Source: Candidatus Methylomirabilota bacterium
Lineage (GTDB): Bacteria; Methylomirabilota; Methylomirabilia; Methylomirabilales; CSP1-5
DNA length: 19,606 nucleotides
Assembly: GCA_023249165.1 (NCBI GenBank)
Contig: JAHFDE010000020.1
Location: forward strand, 1 to 19,606
Direction of reading: 5' to 3'
A program made the translations under genes and the position numbers. Positions 13,495 through 19,606 of this stretch are shown one piece after another. The stretch's first letter is position 1. Each line of letters opens with the position of its first letter. Under the pieces are notes generated by a model that was given only the letters and a program-made list of their open reading frames with translations, did not search any database and was not told the DNA's origin.

Positions 13495-13502
13495 CGGTGC
13501 CT
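13384..13502. repeat. Composite repeat: 7-nt tandem units flanking a 20-bp inverted repeat
   Basis: Seven-base steps are seen as CCTTGAA, CTATGAA (13384-13397); CCCTGAA twice (13422-13435); GTCATCG, GTCGTCG, GACTTCG (13445-13465); and GTCATCG twice (13483-13496). Between them 13398-13417 and 13464-13483 are inverted repeats matching at 19 of 20 positions around GAGCTC. CCCTGAA units also occur at 592-618, and CGGTCATCGG occurs in the hairpin at 622-646. The block covers the nth stop and the start of the M28 gene. Confidence 0.85.
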
Positions 13503-14147
13503 CGTGACCCCCACCTTGGCGCAGTACCGCTCGACGGGGCAGCGGCTACAGAAGGGCGAGATCGGCTTGCAGACGTTCTGGCCGAAGCTGACCAGGAGAT
13601 CGTTGAAGACGATCCAGTGCCACCGGGGGAGCTTCCGTCGCAGCGCCTGCTCCGTCTCTTCAGGCGTGCGGGTGTTCACATATCCCCAGCGGTTCGAGAT
13701 CCGATGGACATGGGTGTCCACGCAGATCCCCGGCTTGCCGTAGCCGATCGAGACCACCAGATTGGCCGTCTTCCGCCCGACCCCTTTGAACTTCAAGAGC
13801 TCATCAAGGTCATCGGGTACCCGGCCACTGTATTCTGCGATGAGGGTCCGGCAGACCCCGCGGATCACTTTGGCCTTGGTGCGGTAGAAGCCGACCGGAT
13901 AGATCAGCCGGGCGATTGTGGCTTCGCGAAGGGCAAGGATCGTGGCCGGCGTGTCGGCCCGTCGGAAGAGGCGGGCCGAGGCCTCGCCGGTTACCTCGTC
14001 CTTGGTCCGAAGGCTCAGGAGGCACGAGATCAGGACCCGGAAGGGATCACGGGACTCTGCGGCTACCTGTCCCACGGCGGTGGGGTTCCACCGCAGCACT
14101 GTTCGCTTCAGGGTTCGGACAATCGCGTCAATGTCGGCATGCTTCAT
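13491..14147 (-). CDS. nth: Endonuclease III (DNA glycosylase/AP lyase)
   Basis: LKFKGVGRKTANLVVS is the helix-hairpin-helix with the catalytic Lys. VDTHVHRISNRWG carries the catalytic Asp. CKPISPFCSRCPVERYC is the 4Fe-4S cluster loop (Cx6Cx2Cx5C-like). Residues 34-50 (DPFRVLISCLLSLRTKDEVT) correspond to the DNA-pocket helix. It removes oxidised pyrimidines and nicks the abasic site in base excision repair. At 218 aa it is standard. The start at 14147 has no clear ribosome site, and the predicted promoter places +1 about two bases upstream, so it may be leaderless. The last codons run into repeat DNA. Confidence 0.95.
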   Translation of the reverse strand: MKHADIDAIVRTLKRTVLRWNPTAVGQVAAESRDPFRVLISCLLSLRTKDEVTGEASARLFRRADTPATILALREATIARLIYPVGFYRTKAKVIRGVCRTLIAEYSGRVPDDLDELLKFKGVGRKTANLVVSIGYGKPGICVDTHVHRISNRWGYVNTRTPEETEQALRRKLPRWHWIVFNDLLVSFGQNVCKPISPFCSRCPVERYCAKVGVTRHR

Positions 14148-14155
14148 CGTCGATC

Positions 14156-14184
14156 ATAATAACTGAGAGACAAGAGGAGGACAA
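14156..14184 (-). promoter_or_regulatory. Sigma-70 promoter of nth
   Basis: On the minus strand TTGTCC (14184-14179) and TATTAT (14161-14156) are spaced by 17 nt. The predicted start near 14149 almost coincides with the ATG. It abuts the left end of element copy 2. Confidence 0.45.
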
Positions 14185-14186
14185 CA

Positions 14187-14652
14187 GCACCTTCGGCCCC
14201 TCGCTCTCAGCCTTCCGCGGCGACCCTTTCGCCGCCTTGCGGCCCGGGTCCCTCCGTGTTCACGGCCCATGCAGCCGAGAGGCATGGGCCGCGCCTCGGT
14301 TTCCCGTGCCCCCGGCAGGCGGGGGGCGCCCCGCCGCTCCCGTCAATGTCGCTCGGGGCTGCAGGTGCCGTTCAGCGGGAAGCCAAGGGAGAGACGAATT
14401 CGCGAGGAAGGCGGAAAACTGCAGGACGCTGGACGATCGGACTTCGGCCAACGGGTGGCGGAGGCCGGGCGCCCAGCCGCCCGGAGGAGAATTTCGCCAC
14501 CGCTGTCTCCTGCCTGGTGGAATAATGGCGCGTGAAGTCTCCGAGGACGGCTGGGGTGGCCGACGACAGGACCCGTTGGCCACGGAGGTCGCTGCGGGCC
14601 CGAAGGGTTCCGGGCTCCTGCGGAAAGGCCTGGAGCGAGGGGCCGAACGTGC
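14187..14652. repeat. Large imperfectly palindromic dispersed element, copy 2 (candidate structured RNA or MITE-like)
   Basis: This is homologous to 2457-2894 on the same strand. The ends are again inverted repeats (GCACSTTCGGCCCCTCGCT...), mostly paired over about 33 outer bases. A 10-bp perfect hairpin, CGGCCCATGC/GCATGGGCCG (14267-14291 region), replaces the differently sequenced hairpin at the same place in copy 1. GGTTTCCC (14298-14305) pairs with GGGAAGCC (14377-14384). GGCCAACGGGT (14446-14456) pairs with ACCCGTTGGCC (14571-14581), enclosing GGTGGCG/CGCCACC and CCGGGCG/CGCCCGG. Compared with copy 1 there is an insertion of about 28 nt in the right arm that itself folds (GCCCG...CGGGC). 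No reading frame is conserved between the copies. It lies between divergent genes, flanked by an outward promoter on each side. Confidence 0.8.
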
Positions 14653-14686
14653 GCCCCCCGAGCCCTTCTCGGCCGGTCAGACTTCG

Positions 14687-14715
14687 TTGCAAAGGGCAAG
14701 GGCGACCGATATAAT
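14687..14715 (+). promoter_or_regulatory. Sigma-70 promoter of the amidohydrolase gene
   Basis: TTGCAA and a consensus TATAAT are separated by exactly 17 nt, giving a predicted start near 14722 and a leader of about 37 nt. It begins 35 nt outside the right end of element copy 2. Its sequence is related to the left flank of copy 1. Confidence 0.75.
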
Positions 14716-14758
14716 CCAGACGCCTTCGTGGAGCGCCCACGTCGTCCGGAGGGAGACG

Positions 14759-15688
14759 ATGCAGACCCCGTTCGGCCAGATCCCGGTGATTGACGCGCAC
14801 GCCCATTTCTTCTCCCACCGATTCTTCACCACCCTGGCCAAAGAGCTCCCCGAATCTCCCTCGGAGGCGGACATCTACCCCACCCTGCGAAAACGCCTCC
14901 CCTGGGAGTTTCCCGAGACCGATCCAGTCCGCCTCGCAGACCGCTGGGTGGCCGAGATGGACCAACATGGGATCAGCCGTATTGTGCTGATCGCCAGCGT
15001 CCCGGGCGACGAGGACTCGGTCGCGGCGGCAGCCCGGGCCTACCCCGAACGGATCGTCCCCTATTTCATGCTGAACCCTACATCGGATGAAGCGCCCGCC
15101 CGAACCAAGCGGGCGTTCGCCGAGCTGGGCGTCAAAGGCGCCTGCCTCTTTCCGGCCATGCACCGCTTTCATCTCTGGGAGGCGCGGCTCCACCCCATCT
15201 ACGAGACCGTCGCACGCCACGGCGGCATCGTCTTTGTCCACTGCGGCCACCTGAAGGTCGGCGTCCGGGACAAGCTCGGTCTTCCCAGCCGGTTCGACAT
15301 GCGCTTCGCCAACCCGGTAGACCTTCATGGCGTTGCCAAGGCCTTCCCTGACCTCCCCTTTGTCATTCCCCACTTCGGGTGCGGTTACTTCCGGGAGCTT
15401 TTGCTCGTCGCCGACCAGTGCGCGAACATCTACGCGGATACGTCGAGCTCGAACGACTGGGTGCGCTTGTCGCCCTACCCCCTCGACCTGTCCGCCCTCT
15501 TCGACAAGGCCCTGCAGATCTTGGGGCCGGACCGGATCCTCTTTGGAACGGATTCCAGCTTTTTCCCCCGAGGCTGGCGCAAGGACATCTTCGATGCGCA
15601 GATCACAGTCCTCCGGGCGCTCAAGATCCCCTCATCCCAGGTTGCCCAGATCCTCGGCGGGAATCTTGCCCGCCTCCTGAGGCGGTAG
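14759..15688 (+). CDS. Amidohydrolase-2 family metal-dependent hydrolase (TIM barrel)
   Basis: VIDAHAHFF (residues 9-17) is the HxH motif on the first strand. VHCGHL (about 161-166) and IPHFGCGYFREL (about 204-215) supply the later metal and catalytic His. RILFGTDSSFFP (about 260-271) carries the final Asp. This is the pattern of the amidohydrolase-2 family (PF04909), which includes decarboxylases such as ACMSD and gamma-resorcylate decarboxylase as well as hydrolases. The C-terminal VAQILGGNLARLL helix is also typical. At 309 aa it is normal. The start ATG at 14759 has GGAGGG upstream. It is monocistronic with its own promoter. The substrate cannot be told from sequence. Confidence 0.9.
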   Translation: MQTPFGQIPVIDAHAHFFSHRFFTTLAKELPESPSEADIYPTLRKRLPWEFPETDPVRLADRWVAEMDQHGISRIVLIASVPGDEDSVAAAARAYPERIVPYFMLNPTSDEAPARTKRAFAELGVKGACLFPAMHRFHLWEARLHPIYETVARHGGIVFVHCGHLKVGVRDKLGLPSRFDMRFANPVDLHGVAKAFPDLPFVIPHFGCGYFRELLLVADQCANIYADTSSSNDWVRLSPYPLDLSALFDKALQILGPDRILFGTDSSFFPRGWRKDIFDAQITVLRALKIPSSQVAQILGGNLARLLRR

Positions 15689-15771
15689 CCTCAGCCTCCA
15701 AAGCCCCTCCGCCCGACAGAATCCAACCCCCGGCCGAATAAGCGATTCGCACGCTGCTGCGGAGTTCCACT

Positions 15772-17289
15772 TTGGCCCGATCCTTGCTACCAGAAGACGC
15801 CGGGCTTTCCATGCCTGCCCCGACCGATCCAAGCCGCCCCACCGGGCCGCTCGAGATCGGCCGGGGACATGGGAGCATGGCCCAGGAGCCAAGGGTGAAG
15901 GTCGATCCAAAGAAGATCAAGATCCTGGCGGTGGACGATGATGCCGTCGCTCGGGAGCTGCTCCAAACGATCCTGGGGAGCCACGGCTATCAGGTCCTCA
16001 CCGCGACCGGCGGCAAGGAAGCCCTGGGCATCCTCCAGGCCGTCCCCGTCGATCTCGTTATGAGCGATCTCGTGATGCCGGGTATGGACGGCCTGGCGTT
16101 CCTGAAGGCGGTGCGGGCCAGCCTTCCTGGCCTACCTGTGATCATCACCACCGCCCACGGCTCGATCGACTCGGCCGTCGAAGCCATCAAGGTGGGGGCC
16201 TATGCGTACCTCACCAAGCCGGTGACCACCGAGCGGGTCATGCACCTGGTCCAGCGGACGATCGAGGAGCAGCACCTGCGGCAAGAGAACCTCTACCTGC
16301 GACGCCAGCTCGAGGAGCGGCACCGGTTCGACAATATCCTGGGCAAGAGCCCCCGCATGCAGGAGATCTACCGGCTCATCGTGGATCTCGAGGGGAGCGA
16401 GGCCACGGTCCTCATCCAGGGCAAGACCGGGACCGGCAAGGAGCTGATCGCCAGGGCGCTCCACTTCCACAGCCCCCGGAAGGACCGCCCCTTCCTGGCC
16501 GTCAACTGCGGGGGACTGACCGAAACGCTGCTCGAGAGCGAGCTGTTCGGGCACATCCGTGGCGCCTTCACCGGCGCCATCGCCACCAAGCGGGGACTCT
16601 TCAAGGAGGCGGATGGGGGGACCCTCTTCCTCGACGAGATCAGTGAGACCAGCCCCGGCATGCAGGTCAAGCTCCTGCGCGCGACCCAGGAGGGGGAAGT
16701 CAAGCCGGTGGGGGGGGAGCAGTCGATCAATGTCGATGTCCGGATCGTCGCCGCAACCAACCAGGACCTGACCCAGGCGATGGCGGCGGGGCGATTTCGG
16801 CCGGACCTGTATTACCGCTTGAACGTCATCGGCATCCACCTGCCCGAGCTGAAGGAGCGCCGCGAGGACATCCTCCTCCTCGCCGAGCACTTCCTCGAGA
16901 TGTACCGCAAGCGGCTCAAGCGGGACGTCCGGGAGATCTCGCCGGAGGCGCTCGCGCTGCTCATGGACTACGACTGGCCGGGCAATGTCCGGGAACTCGA
17001 AAACTGCATCGAGCGGGCGGTGGTATTGGTCCGGGGCGAGGCGATCGGGCCAGAGCACCTCCCCGGGAACCTCCGGCAGCTCACCTCAGAGCGCTCCCTG
17101 ACCTTTGCGGTCGGAACCTCCATGGAGGTGATCGAGCGCCAGGCTCTGCTGGCCACCATGCGAGAGGTCAATGGGAACAAGGCCGCCGCCTCCCGTATGC
17201 TGGGGATCTCTCAGCGGACCCTGTATCGCAAGATCAAAGCCTACGGCCTGAACAACGTCCTCCCTGACAAAAAGTCCAGCCTCAATTGA
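15772..17289 (+). CDS. Sigma-54-dependent response regulator (NtrC family, PilR-like)
   Basis: The receiver domain (about 49-165) has the acid triplet DDD at 55-57, phospho-acceptor D99 in VMSDLVMPG, and K149. The AAA+ domain has Walker A GKTGTGKE (217-224), the sigma-54-contacting GAFTGA loop (264-269), Walker B GGTLFLDE (282-289) and RFRPDLYYRLN (341-351). A Fis-type HTH is at 469-491 (NKAAASRMLGISQRTLYRKI). All functional residues are present. The TTG at 15772 has GGAG seven bases upstream; an ATG at 15877 lies just before the receiver and would give 470 aa. The next genes are minor pilins behind a sigma-54 promoter, so a PilR role is likely. The cognate PilS kinase is not in the window. 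Confidence 0.93.
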   Translation: MARSLLPEDAGLSMPAPTDPSRPTGPLEIGRGHGSMAQEPRVKVDPKKIKILAVDDDAVARELLQTILGSHGYQVLTATGGKEALGILQAVPVDLVMSDLVMPGMDGLAFLKAVRASLPGLPVIITTAHGSIDSAVEAIKVGAYAYLTKPVTTERVMHLVQRTIEEQHLRQENLYLRRQLEERHRFDNILGKSPRMQEIYRLIVDLEGSEATVLIQGKTGTGKELIARALHFHSPRKDRPFLAVNCGGLTETLLESELFGHIRGAFTGAIATKRGLFKEADGGTLFLDEISETSPGMQVKLLRATQEGEVKPVGGEQSINVDVRIVAATNQDLTQAMAAGRFRPDLYYRLNVIGIHLPELKERREDILLLAEHFLEMYRKRLKRDVREISPEALALLMDYDWPGNVRELENCIERAVVLVRGEAIGPEHLPGNLRQLTSERSLTFAVGTSMEVIERQALLATMREVNGNKAAASRMLGISQRTLYRKIKAYGLNNVLPDKKSSLN

Positions 17290-17367
17290 CCCCCTGACAT
17301 TGTGGCCTGTTTTTTCCCTTTCTCTCACCCTCTGCCGTCAACGCGATAGGCCAATTTCACCTCTATA

Positions 17368-17380
17368 AATCAATAGCTTA
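17368..17380 (+). promoter_or_regulatory. IHF-binding site upstream of the sigma-54 promoter
   Basis: AATCAATAGCTTA fits the IHF consensus WATCAANNNNTTR exactly. It is centred about 50 bp before the predicted transcript start, where IHF commonly bends DNA to bring a distant activator to sigma-54 polymerase. Confidence 0.6.
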
Positions 17381-17395
17381 TATGCACGGGGGGCC

Positions 17396-17414
17396 TTTGG
17401 CACACCCCCTGCTC
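17396..17414 (+). promoter_or_regulatory. Sigma-54 (RpoN) promoter of the minor pilin operon
   Basis: TTTGGCAC-ACCCC-CTGCT matches the -24/-12 consensus TGGCAC-N5-TTGCW. GG (17399-17400) and GC (17411-17412) have the required spacing. The start is predicted at about 17424, giving a leader of about 118 nt. Confidence 0.78.
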
Positions 17415-17484
17415 TCTCTCAGGCATAAACAAGCTCCGAAAGTCCGAGTCTAACGGATTGAGGCTCAGACGAAGGAGTCCAGAG

Positions 17485-17538
17485 ATGACACGGCGGATAA
17501 CACACAGAGTGAAGGAGCAAAGAGGAGTGGTAACGTAA
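17485..17538 (+). CDS. Short upstream ORF in the pilin leader (17 codons)
   Basis: An ATG with AAGGAG eight bases upstream opens a 17-codon frame, MTRRITHRVKEQRGVVT. It ends at TAA 17536-17538, three bases before the fimT-like ATG. The pilin gene itself has only a distant GAGGAG, so translation could be coupled. KEQRG resembles the end of a prepilin leader, so this may be a frameshifted relic of the original pilin start. Confidence 0.4.
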   Translation: MTRRITHRVKEQRGVVT

Positions 17539-17541
17539 CCG

Positions 17542-18138
17542 ATGCGAACCGAACTTGGACATAAGACACCGACAGGAAAGCCGACCCGACACGTGGGAAG
17601 CCAGGGGTTCACGGCCATTGAGATGGTAGGGGCAGTGGCCTTGGCGGTTATCCTGGTGGGGGCCGGCCTACCGGTCATGATGACCAGTGTGGAAAGCGCC
17701 AGGTTTAGCGCGGCGGTGAGACAGGTGGTGGGGGACATGCGCCTGGCCCGATCAAAGGCGGTGACCACCCGATGGGAGTACCGGATCCGCGGCCGCGACC
17801 GGCGCGGCGGGGCCAACGCTAACCGGTATCGCGTGGAGGGCCGCCGCACGCCTGCGATCGCCTGGCCGGCCGAGGCGGACACCCCGCAGCAGACGGCGGA
17901 TCAGTTCGTGGGGGCATGGATCAACCTCACCGCGAGCTATCCAGGCATTCAACTCGACAACAGCGGGACCGGGAGTAACCCCCCATTTTACGCGGGATTC
18001 GACTCCTCCGGGAAGCTCTGCATGCCGCTCACTCAGTGCTTTGATGGGGTGAGCCCTCTCGTGATCACCAAAGACAGTACAGGACAGACGCGGCAGATCT
18101 CGATTGCACCCGCGACCGGCCACGTCCGAGTGCAGTAG
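17542..18138 (+). CDS. fimT: FimT/GspH-like minor pseudopilin
   Basis: The prepilin signature is GSQG|FTAIEMVGAVALAVILVG. Cleavage follows G22, F is the new N-terminal residue, and E at +5 is followed by a hydrophobic alpha-helix. The GspH/FimT-type middle follows (ARFSAAVRQVVGDMRLARSKAVT). A Gly- and Asn-rich C-terminal domain has a Cys pair (KLCMPLTQC) fit for a disulphide. The leader of 22 residues is long; a GTG at codon 18 would give a 5-residue leader (VGSQG). At 198 aa it is normal. It would be processed by PilD and help prime type IV pilus assembly in the inner membrane. It is first in the operon, behind the sigma-54 promoter. Confidence 0.85.
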   Translation: MRTELGHKTPTGKPTRHVGSQGFTAIEMVGAVALAVILVGAGLPVMMTSVESARFSAAVRQVVGDMRLARSKAVTTRWEYRIRGRDRRGGANANRYRVEGRRTPAIAWPAEADTPQQTADQFVGAWINLTASYPGIQLDNSGTGSNPPFYAGFDSSGKLCMPLTQCFDGVSPLVITKDSTGQTRQISIAPATGHVRVQ

Positions 18139-18159
18139 CAGAGGAGGAACGGGGAAGTC

Positions 18160-18612
18160 ATGCGAAACAGGGAGAACGGATTCAGCCTGATCGAAGTACT
18201 GTTCGCCGCGGCGATCCTCAGTGTGGCCCTCCTGGCCCTCGCCAGCCTGTTCCCCACCGGCTATCAGAACATTGCCTACGGCGGTGGGGTGACCACGGCG
18301 GCGGACCTGGGGCAGCAAAAGATCGAGGCGCTCCGGAACCTCCCCTTTGACCTCGCTGGAGGCTGCACGGCTCCGCCCACCGACCTTGTTTGCCTGAACA
18401 CGGGCGGGGTGCCCCCTGGTGGCGCACCCTCGGAGACTGAGACGATCGTTCCCCCGCTGGTGAGAGACGGCTATAGTTTCACCCGGAGGACATGGCTGCG
18501 GGTTCAGGGGACCTCCCCATACCGATTCGCCGACATCACCATCATCGTGGAGTGGGTCGAGGGGCAGTTCGGAACCAAGACCCTCCGGCTCGACGCCCGG
18601 GTGGCCCAATGA
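18160..18612 (+). CDS. pilV: PilV-like minor pilin
   Basis: MRNRENG|FSLIEVLFAAAILSVALLALASL is a classic type IV prepilin leader and helix with E at +5. The 150-residue length is typical for PilV. ADLGQQKIEALRNLPFD is the conserved segment of the family that follows the helix. A disulphide-forming pair (GGCTAP...LVCLN) is present. AGGAGG precedes the start by about 13 bases. The stop overlaps the next start by four bases (ATGA), so it is coupled to pilW. Confidence 0.85.
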   Translation: MRNRENGFSLIEVLFAAAILSVALLALASLFPTGYQNIAYGGGVTTAADLGQQKIEALRNLPFDLAGGCTAPPTDLVCLNTGGVPPGGAPSETETIVPPLVRDGYSFTRRTWLRVQGTSPYRFADITIIVEWVEGQFGTKTLRLDARVAQ

Positions 18613-19349
18613 GCGCGGGCGTGTTGAACATGCACGATTCACAGAGGAAGGGAGATGCCGGCTTCACCCTCGTGGAAGCCCTGATCGGCGTTGGGATATT
18701 CGCCATCGTCCTGCTCTCGATTCTCCAGATGTTCGCCACCAACCGGGTGACCTATGCCAAAGGGGAAGTGAAGGTCTCCATCCAACAGAATGCCCGCGCG
18801 GCGCTCGAGCTCATCTCCCGGGAGCTTCGGATGGTCGGCTACGACCCGAACCATACCACTCCCCTCCTGGGGGCCGGGACCACCCCCGTCACCACGCAGC
18901 GGGCGATCCAGAGCGCTACGGCGACTGGCATCCGCTTCATCGCCGATGTCAACAACCCCGTGGGGACGGGGCCCGATGGGTGGGGGGACATGATCGGGTA
19001 CACGTACGACGCGACCTGCCGCCAGCTCCGGCGAAAGGTGTGGGTCTGGGATCCGGCGGCGCTCCCGCCCAACTTCGTGGCGCCGCCTGCCGACAACGCG
19101 TGCGTCGAGCCCCCGCCCATCGCCGAGCAGCTCGACCCCGCGCTCACGACGGTCTTCCGCTACTTCTACTACGATGCGGCCGAGCCCAATCCCAACCTGA
19201 AGCTCAAAGAGCTGGCCTCCCCTGTCGCGGCGGCGGACCTGATGCGGATCCAGCGGATCGTCATTCAGGTGGAGACCGAAGATGTCGCGCCCATGGCTGG
19301 GACGCACGACTTTCGCCTGGTCTCGGACGTCCGCCTGCGAAATATGTGA
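18609..19349 (+). CDS. pilW: PilW-like minor pilin
   Basis: The ATG at 18609 overlaps the pilV stop. The leader MSAGVLNMHDSQRKGDAG is followed by FTLVEALIGVGIFAIVLLSI, with E at +5. NARAALELISRELRMVGYDP is the conserved PilW block after the helix. The C-terminal globular part (about 246 aa in total) contains AADLMRIQRIVIQVETE near the end, as in PilW proteins. A second ATG at 18630 would shorten the leader to 11 residues. It would join PilV, FimT and PilX in the minor pilin tip complex. Confidence 0.85.
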   Translation: MSAGVLNMHDSQRKGDAGFTLVEALIGVGIFAIVLLSILQMFATNRVTYAKGEVKVSIQQNARAALELISRELRMVGYDPNHTTPLLGAGTTPVTTQRAIQSATATGIRFIADVNNPVGTGPDGWGDMIGYTYDATCRQLRRKVWVWDPAALPPNFVAPPADNACVEPPPIAEQLDPALTTVFRYFYYDAAEPNPNLKLKELASPVAAADLMRIQRIVIQVETEDVAPMAGTHDFRLVSDVRLRNM

Positions 19350-19362
19350 GGAGGAAGTCACG

Positions 19363-19606
19363 GTGAGTAGAACGAAGAACAACACCGGCGCCGTCCTGAT
19401 CGTGGCCCTTATGGCCACACTCGTCGTGTCAATCCTCGGCTCGGCGATGCTCACCCTCGCCCTGACCGAGAGCCAGATCGCCTTCAATGACCGGAACGCC
19501 ACCCGTGCCCTGTACGTGGCCGAGATGGGGGTGGAGCGAGCCCGCCGCGACCTGAAGTACGACGCCACCTTCGACCGCGATGGGATGACCAACCAGTACC
19601 TTGCTT
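19363..19606 (+). CDS. pilX: PilX-like minor pilin, N-terminal part (cut by the window end)
   Basis: A GTG at 19363 is preceded by GAGGAGG. The frame reads to the window end without a stop: VSRTKNNTGAVLIVALMATL, then VVSILGSAMLTLALTESQIA and a segment with ATRALYVAEMGVERARRDL. This matches the PilX N-terminal domain: a short basic leader, a Gly before a hydrophobic helix lacking the usual +5 Glu, and the RALY.AE.G.ERA motif. It lies 13 nt after pilW in the same operon. PilY1 and a PilE-like pilin usually follow. Confidence 0.85.
   Translation, partial: MSRTKNNTGAVLIVALMATLVVSILGSAMLTLALTESQIAFNDRNATRALYVAEMGVERARRDLKYDATFDRDGMTNQYLA

Noticed and set aside
14187..14652. Group II intron, RNase P RNA or tmRNA as identity of the element
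   Set aside because: No domain V GAAA hairpin, no GAGGAAAGUCC core and no tRNA-like end were found, and two diverged copies are present.
13916..14758. Extension of the amidohydrolase upstream to 13916
   Set aside because: The extra 281 codons are antisense to nth and cross the element; a promoter and ribosome site mark the start at 14759.
17424..17541. c-di-GMP (GEMM) riboswitch in the pilin leader
   Set aside because: A GAAA tetraloop-like word and short stems (TCCG/CGGA) are there, but the GEMM core sequences and receptor do not line up.
1..19606. CRISPR array, tRNA, rRNA, transposase or phage genes
   Set aside because: Looked for on both strands; no regularly spaced direct repeats of CRISPR length, no cloverleaf and no such protein motifs were seen.

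Overview
The window is GC-rich chromosomal DNA (about 60 % G+C by eye) from a Gram-negative-type bacterium. It has type IV pilus minor pilins, a sigma-54 activator, an ECF sigma/anti-sigma pair and periplasmic proteins with signal peptides. The gene mix, frequent GTG starts and intergenic heptad repeats recall uncultured lineages such as Methylomirabilota (NC10)/Rokubacteria or deltaproteobacteria-like phyla. That placement is a guess from style, not a measurement. No tRNA, rRNA, CRISPR array, transposase or phage gene was seen.

Layout. Positions 1-646 hold the tail of a short-chain dehydrogenase, a wrecked ABC ATPase start and a small conserved-looking minus-strand gene. Next, on the minus strand, come a NYN/OST-HTH RNA-binding nuclease-like protein (646-1398) and a cyclase/kynurenine-formamidase-like hydrolase (1541-2359). 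A 677-base non-coding stretch (2360-3036) follows and contains copy 1 of a large imperfectly palindromic element. Positions 3037-6132 form an envelope-stress-like module on the minus strand: ECF sigma factor, membrane anti-sigma factor and a secreted DUF4139 protein. The sigma operon and the DUF4139 gene carry the same promoter-like box, so the module looks autoregulated. Positions 6287-7882 (+) hold a decayed AttH/CrtC-like lipocalin gene, a PaaI-type thioesterase and an RNase Z-like metallo-hydrolase. Positions 7952-9340 (-) are an ArsR/AHSA1/DinB cluster with a clear operator and a leaderless start.

Positions 9552-9923 encode a small secreted orphan in a slightly AT-richer patch. Positions 10218-11401 (+) encode a PduO-type corrinoid adenosyltransferase overlapping QueC. 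Positions 11563-14147 (-) hold endonuclease III followed by a PA/M28/PDZ metallopeptidase; their junction is made of repeat DNA. Copy 2 of the large element (14187-14652) lies between nth and an amidohydrolase (14759-15688, +). The right end is a type IV pilus region: a PilR-like sigma-54 activator (15772-17289), an IHF site and a sigma-54 promoter, then FimT/GspH, PilV, PilW and PilX minor pilins. PilX runs off the window.

The most unusual content is (i) the two diverged copies of a roughly 440-470 nt element with long complementary ends and at least one hairpin showing compensatory base changes, a candidate large structured RNA or MITE-like element; (ii) the shared ECF promoter box; and (iii) degenerate 7-nt tandem repeats that run into the starts and ends of genes.
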